DNA from: Acidobacteriota bacterium
GTDB lineage: Bacteria > Acidobacteriota > Holophagae > Holophagales > Holophagaceae
DNA: 64,000 bases
Assembly: GCA_021794095.1 (NCBI GenBank)
Contig: JAJYRN010000005.1
Coordinates: forward strand, 1 to 64,000
Reading direction: 5' to 3'
Numbering within the stretch: position 1 is the stretch's first letter; the number at the start of each line of letters is the position of its first letter. Positions 1-7,576 of the stretch are shown one piece after another. A program made the translations under genes and the position numbers. Under the pieces are notes generated by a model. That model was given only the letters and a program-made list of their open reading frames with translations. It was not told the origin of the DNA and searched no databases.

Positions 1-2
1 GC

Positions 3-323
3 GGCATGGGCGGCGGCATGACGGGCACCCTCGGCACCCTGACGGCCACCCAGATCAGCCTCGAGCAGCAGGCCCTGCATGGCACGGTGTCCAACTACAC
101 CGTCAATGGTTCGCAGGCCACCTTCACGCTCACCCTGCCTGCGGATTCGGCCTTCGCCACCCTGACCGGCACCACCAGCATCCTGGTCTACCAGCAGGGC
201 GCCACCCAGGTCTCCGGCACCGCCACCACCCTCGCGAATGGCGCGGATGTCCAGGCCCGGGGTCTGCTCTTCAACGACGGCGGGCTCTATAAGCTCGTCA
301 CAAGCTGGATCGTGATCCGCTAA
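3..323 (+). CDS. C-terminal part of a DUF5666-like protein (5' end outside window)
   Basis: The reading frame is open from the first bases to the TAA at 321-323, so this is the C-terminal ~106 residues of a longer protein. The visible part is rich in Thr, Ala, Gly and Leu with alternating beta-type residues (for example LHGTVSNYTV, VQARGLLFNDGGLYKLV). This resembles the small beta domains of DUF5666 proteins, and a clearer multi-domain relative lies at 33860-35065. There is no Cys or recognisable catalytic motif. The downstream hairpin suggests transcription ends here. The function is unknown; an exported or surface location is only inferred. Confidence 0.55.
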   Translation, partial: GMGGGMTGTLGTLTATQISLEQQALHGTVSNYTVNGSQATFTLTLPADSAFATLTGTTSILVYQQGATQVSGTATTLANGADVQARGLLFNDGGLYKLVTSWIVIR

Positions 324-340
324 TCCACCTCCGGCGCCAG

Positions 341-379
341 CGGGGAGGGTCCCAATCCAGAGGGTTGGGATCCTCCCCG
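341..379 (+). terminator. Probable terminator hairpin after the first gene
   Basis: Arms CGGGGAGGGTCCCAATCC and GGTTGGGATCCTCCCCG pair over about 16 bp with one mismatch and a small bulge, around a short AGAG loop. It begins 18 bp after the stop codon. The following T-run is weak, so termination strength is uncertain. Confidence 0.5.
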
Positions 380-479
380 TTGGCTGGTTCGACGACATCC
401 CAATCCCGCCTTCATCAGATGGGTGCCCATGGCTGGAGCCGCCGGGTTTGCCACGATTCGAATGGCCAAACAAAATCGA

Positions 480-537
480 GATTAAGACTCAAAATATGAT
501 ATAACTCGATTCCGCTCCGCAGCCGTTTCGAAGGAGG
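480..537 (+). promoter_or_regulatory. AT-rich upstream region and ribosome binding site of the cytochrome c gene
   Basis: A short AT-rich island (AAAATATGATATAACTCG, about 491-508) stands out from the GC-rich surroundings and contains TATGAT and TATAAC, both like -10 elements. No good -35 box lies at the usual distance. A clear AAGGAGG Shine-Dalgarno is at about 531-537, with a 4-5 base spacer to the ATG at 542. The rest of 380-480 shows nothing recognisable. Confidence 0.35.
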
Positions 538-541
538 CCCC

Positions 542-1141
542 ATGAAAGCCCAGGTCTGGACCATCGGGATCACCCTTGCGGTAGGTGCGATCGTCGCGGG
601 GCTGGCGGGGGTGGCGGTGGTCTATTCCGGCACCTTCAATGTCGCGGCGGATGTGCCCCATTCCTGGCCCGTGCTGGCGTTGATGAACACGGTGCGCGAG
701 CGCTCGATCGAAGTCCGCGCCCGCGGCATCCAGGTGCCGGGCCTCGAGGACCCGCAGCTCGTGCTCAAAGGCGCGGGGCAGTACGCGGCCATGTGCACGG
801 CCTGCCATCTGGCGCCCGGGATGGGGAACTCGGAGATCCGCCCAGGGCTCTACCCGCGGCCGCAGAACCTCTCCAAAGTCCGCGTCGCCCCCCGCAAGGC
901 CTTCTGGATCATCAAGCACGGCCTGAAGATGAGCGCCATGCCCGCGTGGGGCGGGAGCCATGACGATGCGACCATCTGGAGTATGGTGGCCTTCCTCCAG
1001 AAGCTGCCGGACATGACCCCCGAGCAGTACCGGGAAGTCGTCGCCAAGGCACCACCCGATGACGATATGGATATGGGTGCCAGCACCCGGCCTGAGGCTG
1101 GATCAAGCACGGATGCTGGCCGCAGGGGGACCGGGCGCTGA
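542..1141 (+). CDS. Membrane-anchored mono-heme c-type cytochrome
   Basis: The 199-residue protein starts with one hydrophobic segment (about residues 7-28) that could be an uncleaved anchor. A single heme c site, C-T-A-C-H, is at residues 85-89. A Met in MSAMPAW near residue 133 is the likely distal heme ligand. The rest fits a class I cytochrome c fold in the periplasm. The tail after about residue 170 is Asp/Met/Gly-rich and probably disordered. A strong AAGGAGG site supports the start. It is probably an electron carrier; no oxidase or reductase subunit is next to it, so the partner is unknown. Confidence 0.85.
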   Translation: MKAQVWTIGITLAVGAIVAGLAGVAVVYSGTFNVAADVPHSWPVLALMNTVRERSIEVRARGIQVPGLEDPQLVLKGAGQYAAMCTACHLAPGMGNSEIRPGLYPRPQNLSKVRVAPRKAFWIIKHGLKMSAMPAWGGSHDDATIWSMVAFLQKLPDMTPEQYREVVAKAPPDDDMDMGASTRPEAGSSTDAGRRGTGR

Positions 1142-1189
1142 ATCGGGCGCCGTCCTCCGGCGGATCGGCCCAGGGCCCTGAACCCGTCC

Positions 1190-1615
1190 TCAGTCCACCG
1201 TTCCCCGCCGGTTCCGCTTGCGCTCGGCGTCGCGTTTCTTGCCCTCCAGGCGGCGTTCTTTCGAGGCCCGGGTGGGCCGGGTGGCAGTTCGTGTCCGCGG
1301 GCGCACGAGGGCCTTCCGGATGGCAGCGGCGGTTTTCTCCCGGGCATCCTCCAGGTTCTTGAGCTGGTCGCGGGTGAGGTCGCTGACAACGATCCAGAGA
1401 CCCTCGGCATCCAGGCGGTTCCGCTGGGCCTCCCGCAGGCGGGCCAGGGCGTCGTCGGGGAGGCCTTCGATCAGATCCAGGGCGATGCGCAGCTCCACCT
1501 TGGAGGCCACCTTGTTCACGTTCTGCCCGCCGGGGCCGCCGGCGCGCACGGCCTTGAACCGGATGGCGTCCCCGGGGATGCGGACCTGCGCGTTGATGAG
1601 GATGGGATCGGCCAT
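1190..1615 (-). CDS. arfB: Ribosome-rescue peptidyl-tRNA hydrolase ArfB (YaeJ family)
   Basis: The 141-residue protein has the length and layout of ArfB. An N-terminal catalytic domain carries the release-factor GGQ motif (RAGGPGGQNVNK, about residues 25-36), and the tail is strongly basic (RPRTRTATRPTRASKERR). The tail is known in this family to enter the empty mRNA channel of stalled ribosomes while GGQ hydrolyses the peptidyl-tRNA. There is no codon-recognition domain, which separates it from RF1/RF2. The gene starts 29 bp after the end of the ABC permease gene on the same strand and may be the last gene of that transcript. Confidence 0.93.
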   Translation of the reverse strand: MADPILINAQVRIPGDAIRFKAVRAGGPGGQNVNKVASKVELRIALDLIEGLPDDALARLREAQRNRLDAEGLWIVVSDLTRDQLKNLEDAREKTAAAIRKALVRPRTRTATRPTRASKERRLEGKKRDAERKRNRRGTVD

Positions 1616-1644
1616 CCGCCGAGCCTACCGCAGAAGCCGACGGG

Positions 1645-2958
1645 CTAGCGCATGGCCTCCATGGGCGACAGCCGGGACGCCCGCAGGGCGGGGTAGAGGC
1701 CGAACACCAGGGCGAGGGCCAGGGCCACGATCCAGGCCAGGAGCAGGCCCAGGGGGTTGACCACCAGGCCGTAGGGGAAGCTGGCGGAGAGCGCCTGGCA
1801 GAGCAGGGCACCGGTGACGGTCCCCAGCAGGGCCCCGATGGCGGCCAGCACCACGGCCTCCAGCAGGAACTGGATGAGGATCTCGTGATCGGAGGCCCCC
1901 AGGGCCTTGCGCAGGCCGATCTCGAAGCGCCGGTCGCTGAAGCTGATGAGCATCACCGAGAGCACGCCCACGCCGCCCACCAGGAGCACGGTGCCCGCCA
2001 GGCTGAGCAGCACCACGCGCCACCCGGTCATCTGCTGGAGAAAGTTCTGGTAGGCCCGGGCCGCCTCGGCGTCGAGGTCAACGATCTCCACATCCTCGAT
2101 GCCGTGGTGGGCCTGCCGGGTGCGCCCCAGGAGCATGGCCGAGACCTCGCCCAGGTCGCGGGTCCGGCGGAGCTTCACGGTCACCTGGGTCAGCTGGTGG
2201 GTCGGATCCATGCGATCCATGTAGGTCTCCAGCGGGATGAGGAGGCCGTTGGCGTCGTAGTAGTTCTCGTCGTTGAAGATCTGGCCGGGCGCCTGGACGC
2301 CCACGATGCGGAAGGGCACGCCCTCCACGACCAGGTCGCGGCCCACGGGATCGGCACCGCCGAAGAGCTTGGCGCCCAGGGAGGCGCCCACCACGGCCAC
2401 GGTGGACCGCCGTCGCTGATCGTCCTCGGTGAGGCCGCGCCCCAGGCCGATGGGCCGGTTCATCCAGGGGGCGTACTCGGAGGTCACCCCGATGACCCAG
2501 GTTCGCTCCGTGCCCCCGGTGACGCGCACGCTGACCTCCTTCTGGGCCCGGGGAAGGAACGCCAGCACCCGGGGATTGGGCGCCGTCAGGCGGCCCAGAT
2601 CCTCATAGCGCAGGCCGGGGCTCATGGCGAAGCGGTCCCGCTCCTCCGCGGTTTCGGGAGCCTTCGGCGCGATGCGGACCGTGCCGTCCCAGCTCATCCC
2701 CGCGAAGCCCGTGGTGACCTTGTCCATGACCCCGTCCAGCACGGAGGTCATCACCACCAGGGCGAAGACCCCCAGCATGAGCAGGGTCAAGGTGAGGATG
2801 CTGCGGAGCTTGTGGGCCCAGAGTTCCACCAGGCCGGTGCGAACCACTTCCCAGAGCATGCCGGCCGAGAAGCCCCGGGAGCGGGGGCGTGGGGCGGGGG
2901 CCTCGGTGTCCAGGAGGGAGGGCCCAGGGGCGCGGAGGATGGCGTCGGGGCTATTCAT
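1645..2958 (-). CDS. ABC exporter permease, MacB/FtsX type (second permease)
   Basis: The 437-residue protein has an N-terminal transmembrane segment (about residues 50-72, LRSILTLTLLMLGVFALVVM). A large MacB-type periplasmic core domain follows, then three C-terminal membrane segments of the FtsX domain, and it ends in the typical [13 protein letters not shown]. The gene overlaps the end of the previous permease gene by 8 bp, so the two are probably translationally coupled. Compared with that paralogue it carries about 35 extra N-terminal cytoplasmic residues. The two permeases probably pair as a heterodimer on the ATPase at 4201-4887. The substrate cannot be read from sequence. Confidence 0.88.
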   Translation of the reverse strand: MNSPDAILRAPGPSLLDTEAPAPRPRSRGFSAGMLWEVVRTGLVELWAHKLRSILTLTLLMLGVFALVVMTSVLDGVMDKVTTGFAGMSWDGTVRIAPKAPETAEERDRFAMSPGLRYEDLGRLTAPNPRVLAFLPRAQKEVSVRVTGGTERTWVIGVTSEYAPWMNRPIGLGRGLTEDDQRRRSTVAVVGASLGAKLFGGADPVGRDLVVEGVPFRIVGVQAPGQIFNDENYYDANGLLIPLETYMDRMDPTHQLTQVTVKLRRTRDLGEVSAMLLGRTRQAHHGIEDVEIVDLDAEAARAYQNFLQQMTGWRVVLLSLAGTVLLVGGVGVLSVMLISFSDRRFEIGLRKALGASDHEILIQFLLEAVVLAAIGALLGTVTGALLCQALSASFPYGLVVNPLGLLLAWIVALALALVFGLYPALRASRLSPMEAMR

Positions 2959-4201
2959 AGCGCAAGGCCTCCATTGGAGAAAGCCTTGAGGCCTTCCAGG
3001 CGGGGTAGAGCGCGAAGAGGAAGCCGAAGGCGGCGGCCAGGGCGTAGGCCCAGATGAAACTGGCGGGGGTCATGGCCAGGGGGATGCCGAGGCTGTGGGT
3101 GATGATCCAGGAGAAGCCCACGCCCAGCACCAGCCCCGCGAGGCTGCCGAGGGCCGTGAGCAGGAGCGCCTCGGTCATGAACCCCTTGAAGATCTCCCGG
3201 CCGGAGGCGCCGAGGGCCATCTTCACGCCGACTTCGCGCACCCGCTCCTTGAGAGAGGCCATCTGGATGTTCACGTTCACGATGCCGCCACCCACGAGGG
3301 CCAGCACACCCGACAGGAGGAAGACGATGTCGTACACGTCGCCCTGGCTGTTCTGGCGCCGGATCCGCGCCGCCACGTCATCCATGCGGAAATCGTCCTG
3401 CATCCGGTGGTTGGCCCGCAGGACGTTCTGGAGTTGCTTCGAGAAGGCCGCCATGACGTTCAGATCGGGAATGCGGAAGGTGATGCGGTCCACCCGGCGG
3501 TAGGCGTCGCCGTTCATGCGGCGCTGCACGAGGCTGGCCGGCACCGCGATGATCCGGTTGCGCCACCCGAACTGGTTGTGCTGGTCCTTGCGGAAGCGAA
3601 ACACCCGCTCCCGGAAGGTGCCGATGACGGTCACGGGCACATCGCCGATGCGGAGGGGCTGGCCCAGGGCGTCCCCCTTGGGGAAGAAGGCGGCGGCGGC
3701 CTCCGTGCCCAGGATGGCCACGGGGGAGCCCGCCTCCATTTCCTGGGAGGAGAAGCCGCGTCCCGTCTCCACCTCGTACCCGTTGGCGGGAATGTAGTCC
3801 CCGCCGATGCCCGAGATGGACCGGTCCTGGTCCGCGTAGGGCGACACCACCCTGGTGCGGGCGTTCTTCTGGCTGCTCACCCCCTGGATCGCCTGGGGGC
3901 GGAGGACCGCGCCATCCTCGGCGTCCTCGTCCCGCAGTCCGAGGTCGGCCTGCTGGAGGGCCGTCGGCTGGCCCTCCTGGACGGTGGCCCTGGGCTGGAC
4001 GTTCAGCTTGTCCAGGCCGCCCATCTTCACGTACATCTGTTCGGCCCGCTGGCGCTGGCTGTCGGAGATGGAGAACCCGCCTAGCACCGAGGCGACACCG
4101 AGCAGCACACCCAGTGCCTGCAGCGTGGCCCGGCCGAGGTTTTCCCGGATCTCCGTCCAGGCCTCGATCAGCCGCTCGCGGAAGGCGCCGGAGGAAGTCA
4201 T
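2951..4201 (-). CDS. ABC exporter permease, MacB/FtsX type (first permease)
   Basis: The 416-residue protein has one N-terminal membrane segment (around [19 protein letters not shown]), a large periplasmic MacB_PCD-like domain, and three C-terminal FtsX-type segments ending in [15 protein letters not shown]. Its ATG overlaps the ATPase stop codon by one base (TGATG), a tight coupling. Unlike MacB, which fuses ATPase and permease in one chain, the system here is split into separate genes, as in LolCDE or in Gram-positive peptide exporters. With the adaptor upstream the set most likely exports a compound or lipoprotein-like substrate across the envelope. Confidence 0.9.
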   Translation of the reverse strand: MTSSGAFRERLIEAWTEIRENLGRATLQALGVLLGVASVLGGFSISDSQRQRAEQMYVKMGGLDKLNVQPRATVQEGQPTALQQADLGLRDEDAEDGAVLRPQAIQGVSSQKNARTRVVSPYADQDRSISGIGGDYIPANGYEVETGRGFSSQEMEAGSPVAILGTEAAAAFFPKGDALGQPLRIGDVPVTVIGTFRERVFRFRKDQHNQFGWRNRIIAVPASLVQRRMNGDAYRRVDRITFRIPDLNVMAAFSKQLQNVLRANHRMQDDFRMDDVAARIRRQNSQGDVYDIVFLLSGVLALVGGGIVNVNIQMASLKERVREVGVKMALGASGREIFKGFMTEALLLTALGSLAGLVLGVGFSWIITHSLGIPLAMTPASFIWAYALAAAFGFLFALYPAWKASRLSPMEALRYE

Positions 4202-4887
4202 CAGGCGGCCCCTTCGGCTGAAGCGATCAGTCCATCTCTGATCTCCACCCGCCGTTCCGCCTGGGCGGCGATGGAGGGATCGTGGGTCACGAGGAGGAGG
4301 GTGTGGCCCTGGCCATGGAGTTCCCGGAAGAGGTCCAGCACCTCGGCCCCGGTGCGGGAATCCAGGGCGCCGGTGGGCTCGTCGGCCAGGAGGAGAGCCG
4401 GTTCGTTGGCCAGGGCCCGGGCCACGGCCACGCGCTGCTTCTGGCCGCCCGACAGCGCGGCGGGAAGCTTGTCCGCCTTGTCGGCGATGCCCACCTTCTC
4501 CAGCAGCGCCAGGGCCCGATCCCGGCGGTCCCTCCGGCCGAGGCCCGCGTAGAGCATGGGCAGCTCCACGTTCCGGAGGATGCTGGCCTTCGGAAGCAGG
4601 TTGTAGCTCTGGAAGACGAAGCCGATCTTCCCGTTCCGGATCCGCGCCAATTCGCCCCCGGAGAGGCCATGGACGGGATGGCCATCCAGCTCGTAGCTGC
4701 CGGCCGAGGGCGAATCCAGGCAGCCCAGGATGGCCATGAGCGTGGACTTGCCGGAGCCGGAGGGCCCGATGAGCGCCACGAACTCGCCCTTCTCCACGGC
4801 GAAGTCAATGCCGCGCAGGGCGTGGACCGCCGCGCCGTTGGCGCCGTAGATCTTGGTGATGCCCTGGGTTCGGATGATGGTGGACAT
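4201..4887 (-). CDS. ABC exporter ATP-binding protein (LolD/MacB type)
   Basis: The 228-residue nucleotide-binding protein has a complete motif set: Walker [10 protein letters not shown] (about 41-49), signature [14 protein letters not shown], Walker [13 protein letters not shown] and the switch His in LLVTHDPS. The length and LSGGQKQR wording are typical of the MacB/LolD/FtsE branch. The start at 4887 is chosen because GGGAGGAGCC precedes it and the ABC fold begins directly ([15 protein letters not shown]). A longer in-frame reading runs upstream to 5079, but it would only translate the repeat elements into Cys/Pro-rich low-complexity sequence. It is the third-last gene of the exporter operon. 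Confidence 0.93.
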   Translation of the reverse strand: MSTIIRTQGITKIYGANGAAVHALRGIDFAVEKGEFVALIGPSGSGKSTLMAILGCLDSPSAGSYELDGHPVHGLSGGELARIRNGKIGFVFQSYNLLPKASILRNVELPMLYAGLGRRDRRDRALALLEKVGIADKADKLPAALSGGQKQRVAVARALANEPALLLADEPTGALDSRTGAEVLDLFRELHGQGHTLLLVTHDPSIAAQAERRVEIRDGLIASAEGAA

Positions 4888-4939
4888 GGAGGCTCCTCCC
4901 GGGGGCGCGGTGGCCATGAGGACGGGTTCAGGCTGGAGT

Positions 4940-4988
4940 GCGGGGGGACATCGCGAGCAAGGCGAGCAGGCGGTCCCCCCGTGGAGCA
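4940..4988 (+). repeat. Dispersed GGGGGGAC...GTCCCCCC hairpin element, copy 1
   Basis: This 49-bp element has arms GGGGGGAC and GTCCCCCC around a partly conserved interior (ATCGCGAGC...GAGCAGGCG). It is identical to the copy at 5030-5078, in the same orientation, 90 bp away. It lies in the leader between the adaptor and ATPase genes. The same core recurs at 25253-25502 and, inverted, at 56772-56868. Confidence 0.9.
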
Positions 4989-5029
4989 AGGGCCCTGAGG
5001 GAGGCGGAGGCCGACCGAAGGGCGGGGGA

Positions 5030-5078
5030 GCGGGGGGACATCGCGAGCAAGGCGAGCAGGCGGTCCCCCCGTGGAGCA
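5030..5078 (+). repeat. Dispersed GGGGGGAC...GTCCCCCC hairpin element, copy 2
   Basis: This is the second identical 49-bp copy. It ends at the base next to the adaptor gene's stop codon (stop at 5079-5081 on the minus strand). The 41 bp between the two copies (AGGGCCCTGAGGGAGGCGG...) are GC-rich and show no gene. Confidence 0.9.
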
Positions 5079-6299
5079 TCAGTTGTTCTCGTCGTCCTTC
5101 TCCACCTTCTTCCGGGTGGGATCCTCGAGACAGACCTGCTCGCCGGGCTTGAGGCCGGAGAGGATCTCCACCCGCTCGAGGGTGGCGATGCCGGTGGTTA
5201 CGGGCACGACATCGAAGTAGTCCTTCCAGTGGTCGGAGAGCCAGATGAACTTGGCGCGACCATTCAGGCCGTCCCGGGCCCGGGCCAGATCCTGGTTCGA
5301 GAGGTGCTCCTTCAACCGGTACACCACCGTCTGGCCGTCGCGGCGCTGGAGGGCCTCCAGCGGCACGCTGATGGCCTTGTCTCGCTTCTCGCCGAGGATC
5401 TCCACATTGGCGCTCATGCCGGTGCGGAAGGCCTCCGACAGCTGGTCCAGGGCCACCTCGACCTTGAAGACCTTGATCTTCTCGACCAGGTCGGCGGCGG
5501 GCGCCACGAACCGCACCCGCCCCGTGAAGGATTGCCCCGGATAGGCGTCGAGGGTGATGCGGACCGGCTGGCCCACCTTGACCTTGGCGATGTCCACCTC
5601 GTTGAGGTTCACCCTCACGATCAGGGACTTGAGGTCGGCCACCGTGAAGACCACGGTGCCGGCGTTGAAGCTGCTCACGCCGGAGGTGATGGTGTCGCCC
5701 AGTTCCACCCCCCGCTTGATGACCACGCCGTCCATGGGGGCGGTGATCCGCGCCAGCTGGGTGGAGGCATTGCCGCTGATGGGGATGCCGCGATCCTCCA
5801 CGATCTGGTAGCGGGTCTGGGCGGCCTTGTAGGTTTCATCGGCCAGATCGCGGGTGGTCTTCGCGTTGCGATAGACCTGCTCGGAGATGAGGCCGGCCTT
5901 GAAGAGTTCCGACTGCTGGGCGAAATCGCGCTCGGCGTTCTTGAAGCTCACCCGGGCCTGGGAGACGCTGCCCTGCACGTCGGAAAGGGTCTGCGCCTGA
6001 TTCACGTCGGGTTCGACCTCGGCCAGGACCTCGCCGCGGTGGACCACCGCGCCTTCGCGGACCTTGAGGGCCACGATGCGGCCGGAGACGGCCGACTTCA
6101 CATCCACCTTGGTCAGGGGATCCACGACGCCCACTTCCCGCACGCTCACCTGCAGGTTCTCGGCCTGCACCTTCCCCAGCCGGAAGGGGGTGCTGGCTCC
6201 GGCTTTCCGGTCGGAACCGTCTCCGCCGCGCAGGATGAAGAACATGCCGGCCGCCAGGGCGATGGCGCCTGCGGAGACGTACATCCAACGCTTCTGCAT
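5079..6299 (-). CDS. Periplasmic adaptor (membrane fusion protein) of the ABC exporter
   Basis: The 406-residue protein belongs to the HlyD/RND membrane-fusion family. An N-terminal membrane anchor (YVSAGAIALAAGMFFILRGG) is followed by a lipoyl-like half (VDVKSAVSGRIVALKVREG), a coiled-coil hairpin (about residues 100-170), the second lipoyl half (ITAPMDGVVIKRGVELGD) and beta-barrel and membrane-proximal domains. The C-terminus is charged (KKVEKDDENN). The start at 6299 gives the anchor directly. An upstream in-frame extension to 6500 lacks any such signal. It should bridge the inner-membrane permeases to a TolC channel; one TolC-like gene is 13 kb away at 19691-21199. Confidence 0.9.
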   Translation of the reverse strand: MQKRWMYVSAGAIALAAGMFFILRGGDGSDRKAGASTPFRLGKVQAENLQVSVREVGVVDPLTKVDVKSAVSGRIVALKVREGAVVHRGEVLAEVEPDVNQAQTLSDVQGSVSQARVSFKNAERDFAQQSELFKAGLISEQVYRNAKTTRDLADETYKAAQTRYQIVEDRGIPISGNASTQLARITAPMDGVVIKRGVELGDTITSGVSSFNAGTVVFTVADLKSLIVRVNLNEVDIAKVKVGQPVRITLDAYPGQSFTGRVRFVAPAADLVEKIKVFKVEVALDQLSEAFRTGMSANVEILGEKRDKAISVPLEALQRRDGQTVVYRLKEHLSNQDLARARDGLNGRAKFIWLSDHWKDYFDVVPVTTGIATLERVEILSGLKPGEQVCLEDPTRKKVEKDDENN

Positions 6300-6630
6300 G
6301 GGAAACCCCTGAATGGAAAAGATTCCGGATGGGCCGGGCGGATTGAACAGCCTACGCACGACAACATGGTCCCGTTTAGAGCGTGGCGGATCCGGATTCC
6401 GGCCTGCGACAGGGACGGACCGGTCAAGGCCCGCCTTTTGCCGGGGATTGGCGGGGAGCGCCGCCCTGATGGCCCAGGCGCCGGTGCCGTCCCCGCCCAC
6501 CGGACAGCAGGTGGAGCGTCGGAGCGAGCATCAGGAGCGCCAGGGGGAACGCCAGGGCGTGCGCAAGGAGCGCCCCCGCTTCGTGGCCTATCAGAGCGAT
6601 TTGCCTTCAATGAATAAGCAAAGCCTTTGA
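6300..6630. other. Region upstream of the exporter operon, possibly with a small ORF
   Basis: About 330 bp with no confident gene. An ATG-started plus-strand frame at 6469-6630 would encode 53 residues (MAQAPVPSPPTGQQVERRSE... ending SMNKQSL), rich in Gln, Arg and Glu. It stops just before the mirrored repeat at 6631, but it has no clear Shine-Dalgarno, so it may be chance or a gene remnant. The exporter promoter should lie in the part near 6300-6400, but no convincing box pair was found. Confidence 0.3.
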
Positions 6631-6716
6631 AGCACGAAGACGAAACGACCACGACGAGAAGCCATGAATGCTGTTTCTATTTCTGGATTCGTGGTCTTCC
6701 TGTCTTCGTGGTGAAT
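6631..6716. repeat. Mirrored CACGAAGAC-type repeat 3' of ymdB
   Basis: The left arm (CACGAAGACGAAACGACCACG, from 6633) and the right arm (ATTCGTGGTCTTCCTGTCTTCGTGGT, from about 6687) form a long imperfect inverted repeat of degenerate 9-base units around an AT-richer middle. It begins 25 bp after the ymdB stop codon and could act as a terminator or mRNA end. The same design occurs at 39601-39667. Confidence 0.7.
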
Positions 6717-6741
6717 CTTTAGTTTCGATTGTCCATGGGCA

Positions 6742-7512
6742 TCAAAGTGTCCGGACGAGGCGTTCGATCCGCGCGGCGCGCCGGCCCTGGGTTTCGACGA
6801 GGATGGCGTGCAGCTGGAGGTCGCCATCGGCCACCTCGTATTTGGCCCGCTGGACCTTCAGGAAGCGGGCGAGGCTGGCTTCCTTCTTCATGCCGATGAC
6901 GCCGCCGTAGGGCCCCGTCATGCCGATGTCGGTGACGTAGGCGGTGCCACCGGGCAGCACCTTGGCGTCGAGGGTGGGGACATGGGTGTGGGTGCCCAGC
7001 ACCGCCGCCACCCGGCCGTCCAGGTGGTGGCCCATGGCCTGCGCCTCGCTGGTGGCTTCCGCGTGCATGTCCACGATCACCACATCGGCCCGCTCCTTCT
7101 GGAGCAGGGTATCCGCGCATCGGAAGGGGCAGTCGCAGGCCGGCATGTGCACCCGGCCCATGAGGTTCATCACGAGCACCTCCTCGCCCGAGCGGGTGTG
7201 CAGCTTGATCCAGCCGTTGCCCGCCGTGTCGGGGGGATGGTTGGCGGGGCGCAGGAGGCGCGGTTCCAGACGGAACGTGGCCTCGATGCCCTTCACATCG
7301 AAGGCGTGGTTGCCGGTCGTGATGACATCCACCCCCAGGCGTTCGAACCATTCCCGGGCGATGCCTTCCGTGATGCCGTGGCCATGGGCGGCATTTTCGC
7401 CATTCACGATGACGAGATCCGCCCCGGTTTCCTCGCGCAATCTGGGGACATGGCCTTCCACGAGCCGTCGGCCCGGCTCGCCCACCACATCGCCCAGCAT
7501 GAGGATCCGCAT
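6742..7512 (-). CDS. ymdB: YmdB-family metallophosphoesterase (2',3'-cyclic-nucleotide phosphodiesterase)
   Basis: The 256-residue protein matches the whole length of the YmdB family (TIGR00282). Metal-site motifs are in order: GDVVGEPGR at the N-terminus, VNGENAAHG, TTGNHAFD, an internal D-M-H-A and GTHTHVPT near residue 170. These bind a dinuclear metal centre. Bacillus YmdB is a cytosolic phosphodiesterase affecting biofilm and motility switching; the cellular role here is unknown. The gene lies directly downstream of a strong terminator that isolates it from the receptor genes. Confidence 0.92.
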   Translation of the reverse strand: MRILMLGDVVGEPGRRLVEGHVPRLREETGADLVIVNGENAAHGHGITEGIAREWFERLGVDVITTGNHAFDVKGIEATFRLEPRLLRPANHPPDTAGNGWIKLHTRSGEEVLVMNLMGRVHMPACDCPFRCADTLLQKERADVVIVDMHAEATSEAQAMGHHLDGRVAAVLGTHTHVPTLDAKVLPGGTAYVTDIGMTGPYGGVIGMKKEASLARFLKVQRAKYEVADGDLQLHAILVETQGRRAARIERLVRTL

Positions 7513-7520
7513 GTCTCCAG

Positions 7521-7554
7521 GCTAAACGAAATGGCCCCGCCGGAGCGGGGCCAT
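7521..7554 (-). terminator. Intrinsic terminator of the first TonB-receptor gene
   Basis: A perfect 10-bp stem (ATGGCCCCGC / GCGGGGCCAT) with a 4-base loop is followed on the minus strand by TTTCGTTT. It lies 23 bp after the receptor stop codon and just upstream of the ymdB start. Confidence 0.85.
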
Positions 7555-7576
7555 GACGCTGCGCGGGTGGGGCTGT

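Noticed and set aside
4888-5079. N-terminal extension of the ABC ATPase
   Set aside because: It would translate the repeat hairpins into Cys/Pro-rich tandem sequence and lies before a good ribosome site and the normal ABC start.
4938-6617. 559-codon plus-strand frame opposite the exporter adaptor
   Set aside because: It is a shadow of the adaptor gene and reads through the repeat elements; no ribosome site and no recognisable domain.
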